Source of the DNA: Demequina rhizosphaerae
GTDB taxonomy: Bacteria; Actinomycetota; Actinomycetes; Actinomycetales; Demequinaceae
Assembly: GCF_000971255.1 (NCBI RefSeq)
Contig: NZ_BBMC01000008.1
Coordinates: 62,001 to 126,000, forward strand
Direction: 5' to 3'
Length of the DNA stretch: 64,000 bases
The notes under the pieces: generated by a model
The model's input: only the letters and a program-made list of their open reading frames with translations
Told to the model about the DNA's origin: nothing
Database searches by the model: none
Made by a program: the position numbers and the translations under genes
Shown here: in pieces, positions 52,204 through 60,992 of the stretch
Numbering within the stretch: position 1 is the stretch's first letter
How the letters are laid out: each line of letters opens with the position of its first letter

Positions 52204-52815
52204 ATGGCACCCGCAACGAACGCCGCGACGCCCGCTGGCCGCCCCGCTGACGAGGAGCTCAGCCGCCGCATCCTCGACGTCGGCCTCGACCTGCTCCACG
52301 AGCACGGCTACGCCGCCCTGCGTGTCGAGCATGTCGCGAAGGCGGCGGGCTGCGGCAAGGCCGCGATCTACCGCCGCCACGCCGACAAGGCCGCCCTGGT
52401 CGCGGCCATCGTGCTCGCCCACGCCGAGATCGGCGAATGCCCCGACACCGGGTCGGTCCGCGACGACCTCCTCGAGCACGCGCTCCAGAACCAGCGCAAC
52501 CAGGAGGGCAAGGGGGTCGCCGCGGGCCGCGCGATGTCCGCGATCCTCGAGCCTGAGGTCTTCGCCCTGGTCTGGGACTCCCTCTTCCTGGTCCGCCGCC
52601 GCCACGGCGAGCGGATCCTCGACCGCGCCATCACCCGCGGCGAGCTCCCCTCCGACGTCGACCCCGACGTCATCCTCGATGCGGTCTCCGGGCTCACCCT
52701 GCTCCGGCACGCGATCGAGGGCGTCCGCGTCGAGCCGCGCCAGTACCTGGCGCTGATCGACGCGCTCCTCACCTCCCCTCCCCGACTGCCCCACGCCTCC
52801 GAAGGAACGGACTGA
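52204..52815 (+). CDS. TetR-family regulator of an efflux operon
   Basis: A 203-residue repressor. HTH: ILDVGLDLLHEHGYAALRVEHVAKAAGCGKAAIYRRHADKAALVAAIV. The ligand domain begins after about residue 75. It is the first gene of tetR-MFS-M20; the MFS start lies one base after its stop. A palindromic operator covers its promoter, so the operon is expected to be induced by a ligand of the repressor, probably a transported compound. Confidence 0.9.
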   Translation: MAPATNAATPAGRPADEELSRRILDVGLDLLHEHGYAALRVEHVAKAAGCGKAAIYRRHADKAALVAAIVLAHAEIGECPDTGSVRDDLLEHALQNQRNQEGKGVAAGRAMSAILEPEVFALVWDSLFLVRRRHGERILDRAITRGELPSDVDPDVILDAVSGLTLLRHAIEGVRVEPRQYLALIDALLTSPPRLPHASEGTD

Positions 52816-52816
52816 C

Positions 52817-54313
52817 ATGACCTCCGCCCCCGCGACCGGCTCGATGCGACGGCTCTCGCCGCGCGTCGTCGTCGGCTTCCTCCTGCTCTGCGAGCTCGCC
52901 TCGGGCTTCGCCCAGGGCTTCTACCCGCCGCTGCTCGGCGAGATCGCCGAGCACATGCGCGTCAGCGACGCCGACATCACGTGGTTCCTCACGGTGCAGA
53001 CGCTCGGCGCCGCCGTGTGCGTGCCGCTGCTGTCGCGCCTGGGCGACGTGTTCGGCCACCGCCGGATCCTCCGCATCGCCGTCGTCGCGGTCATCGTCGG
53101 CGGCCTCCTCACCGCCTTCGCCCCCAACTACGAGACGATGCTGATCGGCCGCCTCCTCACGGCCCCCGAGGCCGCGTGGCTCCCGCTCGAGATCGCGCTG
53201 ATCCACAACCGCATCAAGGGCGACACCGCGCGCAGCTCGATCGGCCTGCTCGTGTCCTTCCTCACCGGTGGCCTCATCCTCGGCACGGTCGCGAGCGGCA
53301 TGATCGCCGGTGCCATGCCGTCGCTCACCGCCACGCTGCTCGTCCCCGTCGTGTTCGGCCTGGTCGCCGTGTACGCCGCGTTCTTCAAGGTGCCCGAGTC
53401 GACCGAGCGCACGCGCGTCCGCCTCGACGGCGTCGGCTTCGCCGGCATCGGCATCGCGATGATCGCCCTCCTGTTCGGCCTCCACCTGGCCTCCGACGCC
53501 GGCTTCGGCGCACCGTCGACGCTGATCACGCTCGCGGTCGCCGTGGCGATCTTCGTCGCATGGGTCGCCTGGGAGCGCCGCTCGGAGTCGCCCGCGATCG
53601 ACGTGCGCATGGTCGTCTCGCCCAAGCTCGGACCTGCGTACCTCGCGGCCTTCCTCTTCGGCATGGTGCTCTTCGGCACCCAGACCCCCATCACGACCTT
53701 CCTCGCGGCCGACCCGGCGGAGGTCGGCTACGGCTTCGCGGCCGCGCCCGGCACCGTCTCGGCCGTCATGGGCCTGCTCATGATCATGGCCACCGTGGGT
53801 GCCGGCGCGTTCGCCCCGATCGCACGGCGGATCGGCATGCGCGCGGTCCTGGTGACTGGAGCTGCGCTCGCCGCAGGCGCCTGGGCGTTCCAGATCGGGA
53901 TGCACAGCGCGATGTGGCACATGTACCTCTTCGCGCTCGTCGGCGGCATCGGCATGGGCCTGCTCATGGGCGCACTGCCGGCACTCATCGCCGAGGCCGC
54001 GCCGAGCGACCAGACGGGCATCGCGGCAGGCATCTACAACTCGCTCCGCACGCTCGGTGGCGCCGCCGCGGGCGCAGTGTTCGCGGTCCTGCTCACCGCG
54101 TTCACGCCGGTGGGCGACCTCGCCTCCTCCGTGGGCGGCTACGTGGCCATCTGGACCTTCTCCGCCGCCGCCTTCGTGGTCGTCGCGATCGCACTCGGCA
54201 CGATGCGGATGTCCGCGGACGAGACGGTCACCGACGCCCACGCGCTCGGCGAGGCGTCCGCCGACGAGTCCCCCGAGGCCGATGAGAAGGAGATGGAGGG
54301 CGCAGCCCGATGA
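52817..54313 (+). CDS. MFS transporter
   Basis: A 498-residue major facilitator with about 14 hydrophobic segments, closer to the DHA2 layout. Motif A is LLSRLGDVFGHRRILR. The loop after helix 6 and the region VGFAGIGIAMIALLFGLHLASDAGFG fit the two extra helices. The C-terminal tail is acidic. It overlaps the next gene by four bases (ATGA). With an adjacent TetR regulator and an amidohydrolase, export or import of an amino-acid conjugate is plausible, but the substrate is not known. Confidence 0.88.
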   Translation: MTSAPATGSMRRLSPRVVVGFLLLCELASGFAQGFYPPLLGEIAEHMRVSDADITWFLTVQTLGAAVCVPLLSRLGDVFGHRRILRIAVVAVIVGGLLTAFAPNYETMLIGRLLTAPEAAWLPLEIALIHNRIKGDTARSSIGLLVSFLTGGLILGTVASGMIAGAMPSLTATLLVPVVFGLVAVYAAFFKVPESTERTRVRLDGVGFAGIGIAMIALLFGLHLASDAGFGAPSTLITLAVAVAIFVAWVAWERRSESPAIDVRMVVSPKLGPAYLAAFLFGMVLFGTQTPITTFLAADPAEVGYGFAAAPGTVSAVMGLLMIMATVGAGAFAPIARRIGMRAVLVTGAALAAGAWAFQIGMHSAMWHMYLFALVGGIGMGLLMGALPALIAEAAPSDQTGIAAGIYNSLRTLGGAAAGAVFAVLLTAFTPVGDLASSVGGYVAIWTFSAAAFVVVAIALGTMRMSADETVTDAHALGEASADESPEADEKEMEGAAR

Positions 54314-55530
54314 CCACCACCGAAGCGGTCCTGACGACCGCACCCGACTTCGCTGCCGACGCGGCTGAGATCCTGCCCGAGCTGGTCGCGCTGCGGCGCG
54401 CGCTGCACGCCGACCCCGAGCTGGGCCTCGACCTTCCGCGCACGCAGGCGAAGGTGCTCGAGGCGCTCGAGGGCCTCCCGCTCGAGATCACCACGGGCAC
54501 GGCGACCACCTCCGTCGTCGCGGTGCTGCGCGGCGCCCTGCCCGGTCCGACCGTGCTCCTCCGCGGCGACATGGATGCCCTGCCGCTGGACGAGGCCACG
54601 GGACTCGACTACGCCTCGACCAACGGCGCGATGCACGCGTGCGGTCACGATCTCCACACCGCGGGACTCGTGGGCGCGGCGCGGCTCCTCGCGGCGCACC
54701 GTGACCGGCTCGCCGGCTCGGTCATCTTCATGTTCCAGCCCGGCGAGGAGGGCGACGGCGGCGCGAAGGTCATGATCGACGAGGGGCTCCTCGACGCCGC
54801 CGGGGACAGGCCAGTCGGCGCGTACGCGATCCACATGGCGCCCGGGCCGCGCGGCGTCTTCGGGACCCGCCCGGGTCCGGTCATGGCGGGAGCGGCCACG
54901 CTGCACGTCACCGTGAACGGCCGCGGTGGCCACGGCTCGCAGCCCCAGCACGCGCTCGACCCGGTGCCCGCAGCGGCGGAGATCGTGCTCGCGCTCCAGA
55001 GCTTCGTCACGCGAAGCTTCGACGCGTTCGACCCGGTAGTGCTCTCGGTGACCCGCATGAGCACTGGCGAGGGCGCCATCAACGTCATCCCCGAGCAGGT
55101 CGACCTCGGCGCGACGGTCCGCTTCATGTCCGCCGCGTCGCTCGAGACGCTCAGGGAGGGCCTGCCCCGCGTGGCCGAGGGCGTCGCGGCCGCGCACGGC
55201 CTCACCGCGGACGTGCGCTTCGAGGAGTACTACCCGGCCACGGTGAACGATGCCGCAGAGACCGCGTTCACGGTCGAGACGCTCGCCGGCGTCTTCGGCG
55301 AACGGCGGATCATGACGATGCCGACGCCGGTGATGGGCTCGGAGGACTTCTCCTTCGTGCTCGACGAGGTGCCGGGCACGTTCCTCATGCTCATGGCCTC
55401 CCCGCCGGACATCGACCCGGCCACCGCCGAGTTCAACCACTCCCCGCGCGTTCTCTTCGACGACGCGGTGCTGGGCGACCAGGCGGCCGCGCTGGCGACC
55501 GTCGCGTTCGCGAGGACCGCACGGGGATAG
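54310..55530 (+). CDS. M20-family metallo-amidohydrolase (AmhX/hippurate hydrolase-like)
   Basis: A 406-residue di-metal hydrolase of peptidase family M20D. Metal-binding segments are LLRGDMDALPL and AMHACGHDLHTA; the catalytic pair is FQPGEEGDGGAK; the lid domain carries GRGGHGSQP. The C-terminal ligand segment is GSEDFSFVLDEVPG. It would hydrolyse N-acyl or N-aryl amino acids. It is the last gene of the TetR-MFS operon and is followed by a strong terminator. The pairing suggests that a conjugate is transported and cleaved. Confidence 0.9.
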   Translation: MTTTEAVLTTAPDFAADAAEILPELVALRRALHADPELGLDLPRTQAKVLEALEGLPLEITTGTATTSVVAVLRGALPGPTVLLRGDMDALPLDEATGLDYASTNGAMHACGHDLHTAGLVGAARLLAAHRDRLAGSVIFMFQPGEEGDGGAKVMIDEGLLDAAGDRPVGAYAIHMAPGPRGVFGTRPGPVMAGAATLHVTVNGRGGHGSQPQHALDPVPAAAEIVLALQSFVTRSFDAFDPVVLSVTRMSTGEGAINVIPEQVDLGATVRFMSAASLETLREGLPRVAEGVAAAHGLTADVRFEEYYPATVNDAAETAFTVETLAGVFGERRIMTMPTPVMGSEDFSFVLDEVPGTFLMLMASPPDIDPATAEFNHSPRVLFDDAVLGDQAAALATVAFARTARG

Positions 55531-55541
55531 GAACCGACAGA

Positions 55542-55578
55542 CGACGAGGGTCCGGCGACAGCCGCCGGACCCTCGTCG
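55542..55578. terminator. Bidirectional terminator between M20 and HutD-like genes
   Basis: CGACGAGGGTCCGGCG at 55542-55557 pairs perfectly with CGCCGGACCCTCGTCG at 55563-55578 around a 5-nt loop. It stands between two convergent genes. Confidence 0.85.
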
Positions 55579-55582
55579 CGTC

Positions 55583-56101
55583 TCAGGCCTGCGCGGACCG
55601 CTCGATGCGCAGCCGCGGCACGGCGACGTCGTCGGGCGGGGCGAGGACGTCGAAGCGTCTGTCGCCCTCGAGCGCGATCACCGCGAGGCCGGCACCGGAC
55701 GCGGGCCCCCGGTCATGCCGCATCGACACCTGATCCCGCGCGTCGTCCCGGCTCATGAGGTTGACCGCGTGGCAGGCGCGCAGCAGCTCGACCAGCGCGG
55801 TGTCCGCGCCGCCGTCGAAGGTCAGGACCTCAAGCTCGCCGACGCGGGTCTCACGTCCGTCCACGCGCAGGACCACGTCCCCGCCCACCGGGCAGAAGCT
55901 GCGGGTCACGCCGGGGACGGGCGAGAACGGGCCGGTGCGCGTCAGCTCCGCGACGCTGAGGCGCCACGGCGCAAGGTCGGGCCAGAGGCGCGCGCTGTCG
56001 TCGAAGGACACGAGCTCGGTGGTGAAGCCGGCGCCGTTGAACCACGCGACGCGCGGCTGCGCGGCGAACATGCGGGCGACGGTGGCGGAGGGCTCACGCA
56101 T
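55583..56101 (-). CDS. HutD/Ves-family protein
   Basis: A 172-residue cupin-like protein. The N-terminal WFNGAGFTTELVSF and WRLSVAELTRTGPFSPVPGVTRSFCPVGG follow the HutD pattern (WxNGGGxTxE; WRxSxAxVxxxGPFSxFPGxxR). HutD is found with histidine degradation genes, but none is nearby. Its biochemical role is unsettled. ATG 56101 was chosen because GGGAGG lies nine bases upstream; an ATG three codons earlier sits against that site. Confidence 0.83.
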   Translation of the reverse strand: MREPSATVARMFAAQPRVAWFNGAGFTTELVSFDDSARLWPDLAPWRLSVAELTRTGPFSPVPGVTRSFCPVGGDVVLRVDGRETRVGELEVLTFDGGADTALVELLRACHAVNLMSRDDARDQVSMRHDRGPASGAGLAVIALEGDRRFDVLAPPDDVAVPRLRIERSAQA

Positions 56102-56214
56102 GCCGGCCATCCTCCCAGGCGTCCCGAGCCGGGCGCGACGCGCATCGTCCCGCGGCCTCCCGCGCATCCGCGCCGGTACGCTCCGAAGCATCGACGACGC
56201 GGACGGGAGCGCGC

Positions 56215-57249
56215 ATGACGGACAGGACCCGACGGCTGCCGTTGCGGGAGCGCGCGCAGACCACGCTCGAGCTCACCGCCACCGGGCTCGGCGCGCTCGC
56301 CTTCGGCGTGGTCGCCACGATCGCGCTGCCGGTCTTCGGCCTGGACCCCGCGCCGATCGCGGGGCCGGGGTCCCTGGGCCAGTACGCAGCCATCGCGTCC
56401 GCGGTCGCGGCGATGCTCGCGTTCGCCGCCGGCCGCTACGTCGTGCACGCGCAGGGCCGGCACCGGATCTCCGGTGCGCTCGACGTGATCGACGTCGCGG
56501 CGCTCGCGTTCGCGCACGGGATCATCGCGCTGCTCAGCTGGACCCTCACCGCGGTGATCCTCTCCGACGCGTTCATCGGCGCCACCGTCTTCTGGGTCCC
56601 GATACTCGCCCTCAGCGGCGCGACCGCGGCCGTGTCCGCGTACGTCGCCTTCCTCTCGGCGGCGCACATGGACGCGCAGCTCCTCGCGATCGTGCTCGCC
56701 GTGTTCCTGGTCCTGGGCGTGCTCGCGAGCATGCTCACGACGAGCGATCCCGACTGGTGGAAGATCCACCTCAGCACCCTCGGCATCTCGCATGACGCGT
56801 CGGCGCTGGCGTTCAACCTCACGCTCATCGTCGCGGGATTCCTCGTCACGATCCTCGCGCGCGCCGCGACTCGGGCCATCCCGACGGCCTCCGAACGCGG
56901 CGTGAGCCGCGTGCGGCTGTCGCTCATCGTGGTGGGGGTCTTCCTCGGGCTCGTCGGGGTCTTCCACGTCGACACGCACTTCTGGATCCACACGTTCGTC
57001 GCGAGCGGCATGGCGGTCGCCTTCGGCGTGCTCACCTTCCGCCTGCACGCGTGGGTGCCGGGAATCTCGCGCGCCTTCCTGCCGGTCGGGTGGGCCTTCG
57101 TCGCGGTCATCGTGGTGCAGGCGATGTTCTTCGCGGTCGGCTACTGGTCGCTCACCGCGGTCGAGCTCGTGGCCGGGGTGCTCGTCTTCACCTGGATCAT
57201 CCTGTTCCTGCGGCAGGTGGGCGCGCTCGACGCGGACACGGAGCAGTAG
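56215..57249 (+). CDS. DUF998-like multi-spanning membrane protein
   Basis: A 344-residue protein with eight to nine membrane helices in the pattern of DUF998-type proteins (ATGLGALAFGVVATIALPVFG; YAAIASAVAAMLAFAAG; PDWWKIHLSTLGISHDASALAFNLTLIVAGFLV). Function unknown. GGGAGCGCGC precedes the ATG. It is divergent from the HutD-like gene and 150 bp upstream of a much larger membrane protein in the same orientation. Confidence 0.75.
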   Translation: MTDRTRRLPLRERAQTTLELTATGLGALAFGVVATIALPVFGLDPAPIAGPGSLGQYAAIASAVAAMLAFAAGRYVVHAQGRHRISGALDVIDVAALAFAHGIIALLSWTLTAVILSDAFIGATVFWVPILALSGATAAVSAYVAFLSAAHMDAQLLAIVLAVFLVLGVLASMLTTSDPDWWKIHLSTLGISHDASALAFNLTLIVAGFLVTILARAATRAIPTASERGVSRVRLSLIVVGVFLGLVGVFHVDTHFWIHTFVASGMAVAFGVLTFRLHAWVPGISRAFLPVGWAFVAVIVVQAMFFAVGYWSLTAVELVAGVLVFTWIILFLRQVGALDADTEQ

Positions 57250-57361
57250 CGAGCCGTCCGCTCGCTGAGCGATATCGCCGGCGGCCGGCGGCGCGTCCCG
57301 GGCGCGCACGCCCGGCGCGGTCGGCGTACGGTGGTCTGAAGGGTGCACGCAGGGGGGAGCC

Positions 57362-57403
57362 GTGTGGACCAGCGATGACGCGTACGGGCGGTCGCCCACG
57401 TGA
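57362..57403 (+). CDS. Possible 13-residue leader peptide
   Basis: GTG at 57362 is preceded by AGGGGGGAG, the strongest ribosome binding site in the region. The frame reads MWTSDDAYGRSPT and stops at TGA 57401-57403, overlapping the GTG start of the large membrane gene (GTGA). Ribosomes finishing here could re-initiate on the big gene, which has no ribosome binding site of its own. Confidence 0.4.
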   Translation: MWTSDDAYGRSPT

Positions 57404-60400
57404 ACCGGCCGCCGACGACGAGGCCGACCATCACGACCATCGTGATGCGGGCGCTCATGCTCGTCTTCGGCACGTACGCGATCGCGATCGGCGCGACGAT
57501 CACGGCCGACGTCGCGGGGTCCGCGATCAGCGGGCCCACCACGACCCAGGCGGCAGAGACCGACGGCGACGGTACCTGCGCGGATCCCCTGGCCGGTGCC
57601 GAGGACTTCCAGGACGCGCGCACCGCGACAATCGGTTTCACGATCGAGCCGCTCGACGACGGCACCGGTCTCGTCGAGGAACGCCTGGCGATCACGGCGT
57701 CGGTGACAACCTCCACCGAGGATCCCATCGCGGTTCTGCGCGAGGGCTGCGGCGGGGAGCCGGATCTGTTCCGTGAGGAGCCCGCGCGATTCGCCGAGTA
57801 CTCGGGCGTGGTGAGCGCGCAGTCGAGCGGGCGCGCGATCGCGCTCCAGTCGTCGGCCGTGACGCGCGACCAGGCCGGGGACGGCGCCGAGGTCACCTTC
57901 ACGCAGAGGTGGGAGTCGAGCACCCTCACCGCCCGGCACGACGAGCTCCTCATCACCGTCCTGCCCGCCGCCGGCATGCCCACGTCGATCGCTGTGGCGC
58001 TCATGGACGGCTGGGTGGTGACGACGGCCTCACCGACGTGCGTGGTCGCATCGCAGTCGGCGAACGAGCTGTCGCTCGCCCTGCCGAGCGACGCATGCGA
58101 GACGGACACCCCCATCGGCGAGGTGACGATCGGTCTCGCCCGCGCCGGCACGAGCGCGGCGCTCGGGGCACCCGAGGCCATCTCGCCCACACACTGGCTC
58201 GACCTGTCCGGCGCGGGCGAGGCCTTCTGGGACCTCGCGATCTGGGCGGTGTTCTTCGCGTGGCTCTGGCTCGACCGGAACAGGGGCCCGCGGGCCGCGA
58301 AGAAGCAGATCAAGAGCGACCACGCGGAGGCGGCTGCGGACACCGCCCGCCGGACGGCGAAGGCCCGGCGGGCCGATGCCGAGCGGGCCGTCTCGGCGGA
58401 GGCGCAGGCGAGCACGGAGGAGCATGCGGCGCGAAGCCGGGCGGCGGGGCGAGCCGCGAGCGCGGAGGCCGAGACGGCGACGACCGCCGCGAAGGCCGCG
58501 GCCGCCGCGGCCGAGGCGGCCGAGGCGAAGGCCGCCAAGGCGGAGGCAGCCGAGGCGAAGGTCGTCAAGGCGGAGGCAGCCGCGAAGGTCGCGGCCAAGA
58601 CCGCCGCACGAGCCGCGAAGGACAGGGACCGATCCGGCCTCGTCGGCCGTGCGGTGCCGCCGCCCTGGCTGCGCATGGGATCGCTCGTCGGCGCGCTGGC
58701 CGTCCTCACGGCCCTGCACTACTCGACGGCGTTCTCCGCGTGGCTCGTCGACGACGACCGCACGATCTGGGTCCCGGCCTGCGGGATGGACGGATGCGGC
58801 ATGGTCGAGCTCGCGCCCTTCATCGACGGCGCGATGCCGTTGACGGCGGTCGTGGTCGTGGTCGCCTGGATCTGGTCGCTCCTCGTCCCGGGCGCGAGGA
58901 GCGAGATCGACCCGACGGGCAACCGGCGACGCGGCTGGGCCATCCTCGGCGTGGTCGGGCTGGTCGTGGTCGCGATCCTCGTGGTCGGCTCCGAGTCCCA
59001 GCTCGGGTGGGGGGACAAGGCCGCGTTCATCGACGCGATCGGCGTCACGATCCTCATCGGTGCGGGCGCCGTGCTCATCGCGCGGGCCTTCGGCGCCGCC
59101 TGCATCGCCGGCGCGGCGGCCGTGGGCGCCAGCGTCGGCCTGTGCTTCGCCGTCATCGAGTCGCACCACGACATCCGTGGCCTCGATGTCACCGGGCACT
59201 TCCTCGTGCTCACCGTCATCGTCGCCGGGCTCGGCGCGCTCACCGCACGCACCGTCGACCATCTCACCGTCGACAAGCGCGAGGGTCGCCGGCGGATCAC
59301 CGCGATCCTCGAGGCGCGTGCCGCCGACGAGAAGCACGACCCCGACGACAGCCGACGGCGCGTGACGAACGCGCGCATCGACGCGTGCGACGCGCAGGAC
59401 GCGCGCGACGCCCTGCTGCGCCGCTGGCTGGTCACGGCGGTCGCAGTCACCGCGATCGCCATCATCGGGCCGCGCGTGGTCCGCGAGTCCGAGGCCGTGG
59501 CCGCGAGCGACGCCTCGGCGCTCGCGGGACTGTTCCTCGACCCGATCCGCATCGCCCTCGGGGCGCTGCTGATCGTGGGGCTCGCACGTTCGCGTCGGAT
59601 CATGCCCGACTCGTGGACGCGACGCGCCCTGTTCTTCATCGGGCTCCTGCTGCTGTTCCGCGCGGGCACCTTCGTCGGGCTCCCCGTCGCGATGTTCGCC
59701 GGCGGGGCGCTGCTGTCGATGACGCTGCTCGAGGAGCCCCGGAAGCTCGTCGAGCGCTCGCAGCTGGCGCGCTACTGGCGTCCTCCGCAGGATGCGGTGA
59801 TCCACAGCAGGGTCCGCGAGTTCGTGCGCAGCGTCGGCGTCCTCCGCATCGAGGGCGACCACGGCAACGCGCTGAGGAAGAAGGCGGCCTCGGCCGACAT
59901 CTCGACGCGGACGCTGCGGGCCACGGTGCGGGACGTCGCGGAGTCCCAGTACGAGCCCACGAGCACCAACCCCGAACCCCTGCGCTGGGGCGGGACCCCG
60001 GCAAGCCCGATGCGCCGCGGTGCGGTCGGCGCCGCGATCGGCACGATCGTCGGGCTCCCCTTCGCGTTCGAGTCCGTGGGCGAGATCCTCGACCTCGCGG
60101 ACAACGGCACCGGCCCGTCCGTCTTCACGGCCACCCTCCACGCGATGATCGGCCTGAGATTCCCCCTCTACGGGCTCGCATTCGGTCTCCTCATGCCCGC
60201 CCTGCGCCGCGAGCGCGGCATCACGCGTGCCGCCGGGGTCGCCGCCGTGGTCGCGCTGAGCGAGGCGATCACCATCCTGGTGCCGTTCACCTCGTGGGGT
60301 GCCGACATCGTGGCCGCGCTGACGCTGCGCACCCTTCAGATCGTGGCGGTCTTCCTCGCGATCGGCTTCGCGTTCGACATCCGCGCGCTGCGCTCGGCGG

Positions 60401-60558
60401 GGCTCCACCTCGACCGGATCGGCGACATCTACGGCGTCAACCGGTTCGTGGTGTGGATCTGGGGGGTGGTCGCGACCGCCTCCGCGGCGGCGGCGACGAC
60501 CCTCCTCGCCTCCGGCGCGGGCGCGCTGCTCGAGCTCCTCACCCAACGGGGCGGCTAG
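57400..60558 (+). CDS. Large multi-spanning membrane protein of unknown function
   Basis: A 1052-residue protein. Layout: membrane helix at about 16-35; an extracytoplasmic domain of about 230 residues with four cysteines (GDGTCADP; REGCGGEP; SPTCVVAS; SDACETD); a second helix near 273-290; a cytosolic Ala/Glu/Lys-rich coiled coil at about 295-410; then ten or more helices, interrupted at about 785-860 by a cytosolic segment (RVREFVRSVGVLRIEGDHGNALRKKAASADI). No family is recognised. The coiled coil resembles flotillin-type repeats only in composition. The start GTG overlaps a short leader frame. It lacks the iterated motif found almost everywhere else. Confidence 0.75.
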   Translation: MNRPPTTRPTITTIVMRALMLVFGTYAIAIGATITADVAGSAISGPTTTQAAETDGDGTCADPLAGAEDFQDARTATIGFTIEPLDDGTGLVEERLAITASVTTSTEDPIAVLREGCGGEPDLFREEPARFAEYSGVVSAQSSGRAIALQSSAVTRDQAGDGAEVTFTQRWESSTLTARHDELLITVLPAAGMPTSIAVALMDGWVVTTASPTCVVASQSANELSLALPSDACETDTPIGEVTIGLARAGTSAALGAPEAISPTHWLDLSGAGEAFWDLAIWAVFFAWLWLDRNRGPRAAKKQIKSDHAEAAADTARRTAKARRADAERAVSAEAQASTEEHAARSRAAGRAASAEAETATTAAKAAAAAAEAAEAKAAKAEAAEAKVVKAEAAAKVAAKTAARAAKDRDRSGLVGRAVPPPWLRMGSLVGALAVLTALHYSTAFSAWLVDDDRTIWVPACGMDGCGMVELAPFIDGAMPLTAVVVVVAWIWSLLVPGARSEIDPTGNRRRGWAILGVVGLVVVAILVVGSESQLGWGDKAAFIDAIGVTILIGAGAVLIARAFGAACIAGAAAVGASVGLCFAVIESHHDIRGLDVTGHFLVLTVIVAGLGALTARTVDHLTVDKREGRRRITAILEARAADEKHDPDDSRRRVTNARIDACDAQDARDALLRRWLVTAVAVTAIAIIGPRVVRESEAVAASDASALAGLFLDPIRIALGALLIVGLARSRRIMPDSWTRRALFFIGLLLLFRAGTFVGLPVAMFAGGALLSMTLLEEPRKLVERSQLARYWRPPQDAVIHSRVREFVRSVGVLRIEGDHGNALRKKAASADISTRTLRATVRDVAESQYEPTSTNPEPLRWGGTPASPMRRGAVGAAIGTIVGLPFAFESVGEILDLADNGTGPSVFTATLHAMIGLRFPLYGLAFGLLMPALRRERGITRAAGVAAVVALSEAITILVPFTSWGADIVAALTLRTLQIVAVFLAIGFAFDIRALRSAGLHLDRIGDIYGVNRFVVWIWGVVATASAAAATTLLASGAGALLELLTQRGG

Positions 60559-60629
60559 GGGCGTCCCACCCTCGGGACGATGCGCTCCTAGGCTGGGGGC
60601 AGCACCCACCGTCCCCGAGGAGCATCGTC

Positions 60630-60989
60630 ATGGCATCCGACCGCATCCGCCGCATGACCTTCGCGACCATCTATCCGCTCTACGTGCAGAAGGTGGAGCG
60701 CAAGGGGCACACCACGGAGGAGCTCGACACGGTCCTCACGTGGCTCACCGGCTACGACGGGGCCGGCATCCAGGCGGCCGTCGCCGACGAGCGCACGCTC
60801 GAGGAGTTCTTCGCCCAGGCCCCCACGATGAACCCGCACACGGACCTCATCACCGGCGTCATCTGCGGCGTCCGCGTCGAGGAGATCGAGGACCCGCTCA
60901 TGCAGCAGATCCGCTGGATGGACAAGCTCGTCGACGAGGTCGCGCGCGGGAAGCGGATGACGTCGATCCTGCGCACCCCGGTCGGCTGA
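60630..60989 (+). CDS. DUF2200-family protein
   Basis: A 119-residue soluble protein matching the DUF2200 pattern: FATIYPLYVQKVERKGHTTEELDTVLTWLTGYD and PHTDLITGVICGVRVEEIEDPLMQQIRWMDKLVDEVA. Function unknown. GAGGAGC precedes the ATG, and TAGGCT at 60589-60594 is a likely -10. It converges with the SulP gene, with only three bases between the stop codons. An inverted pair of the iterated motif (60576 and 60622) frames its leader. Confidence 0.87.
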   Translation: MASDRIRRMTFATIYPLYVQKVERKGHTTEELDTVLTWLTGYDGAGIQAAVADERTLEEFFAQAPTMNPHTDLITGVICGVRVEEIEDPLMQQIRWMDKLVDEVARGKRMTSILRTPVG

Positions 60990-60992
60990 TCC

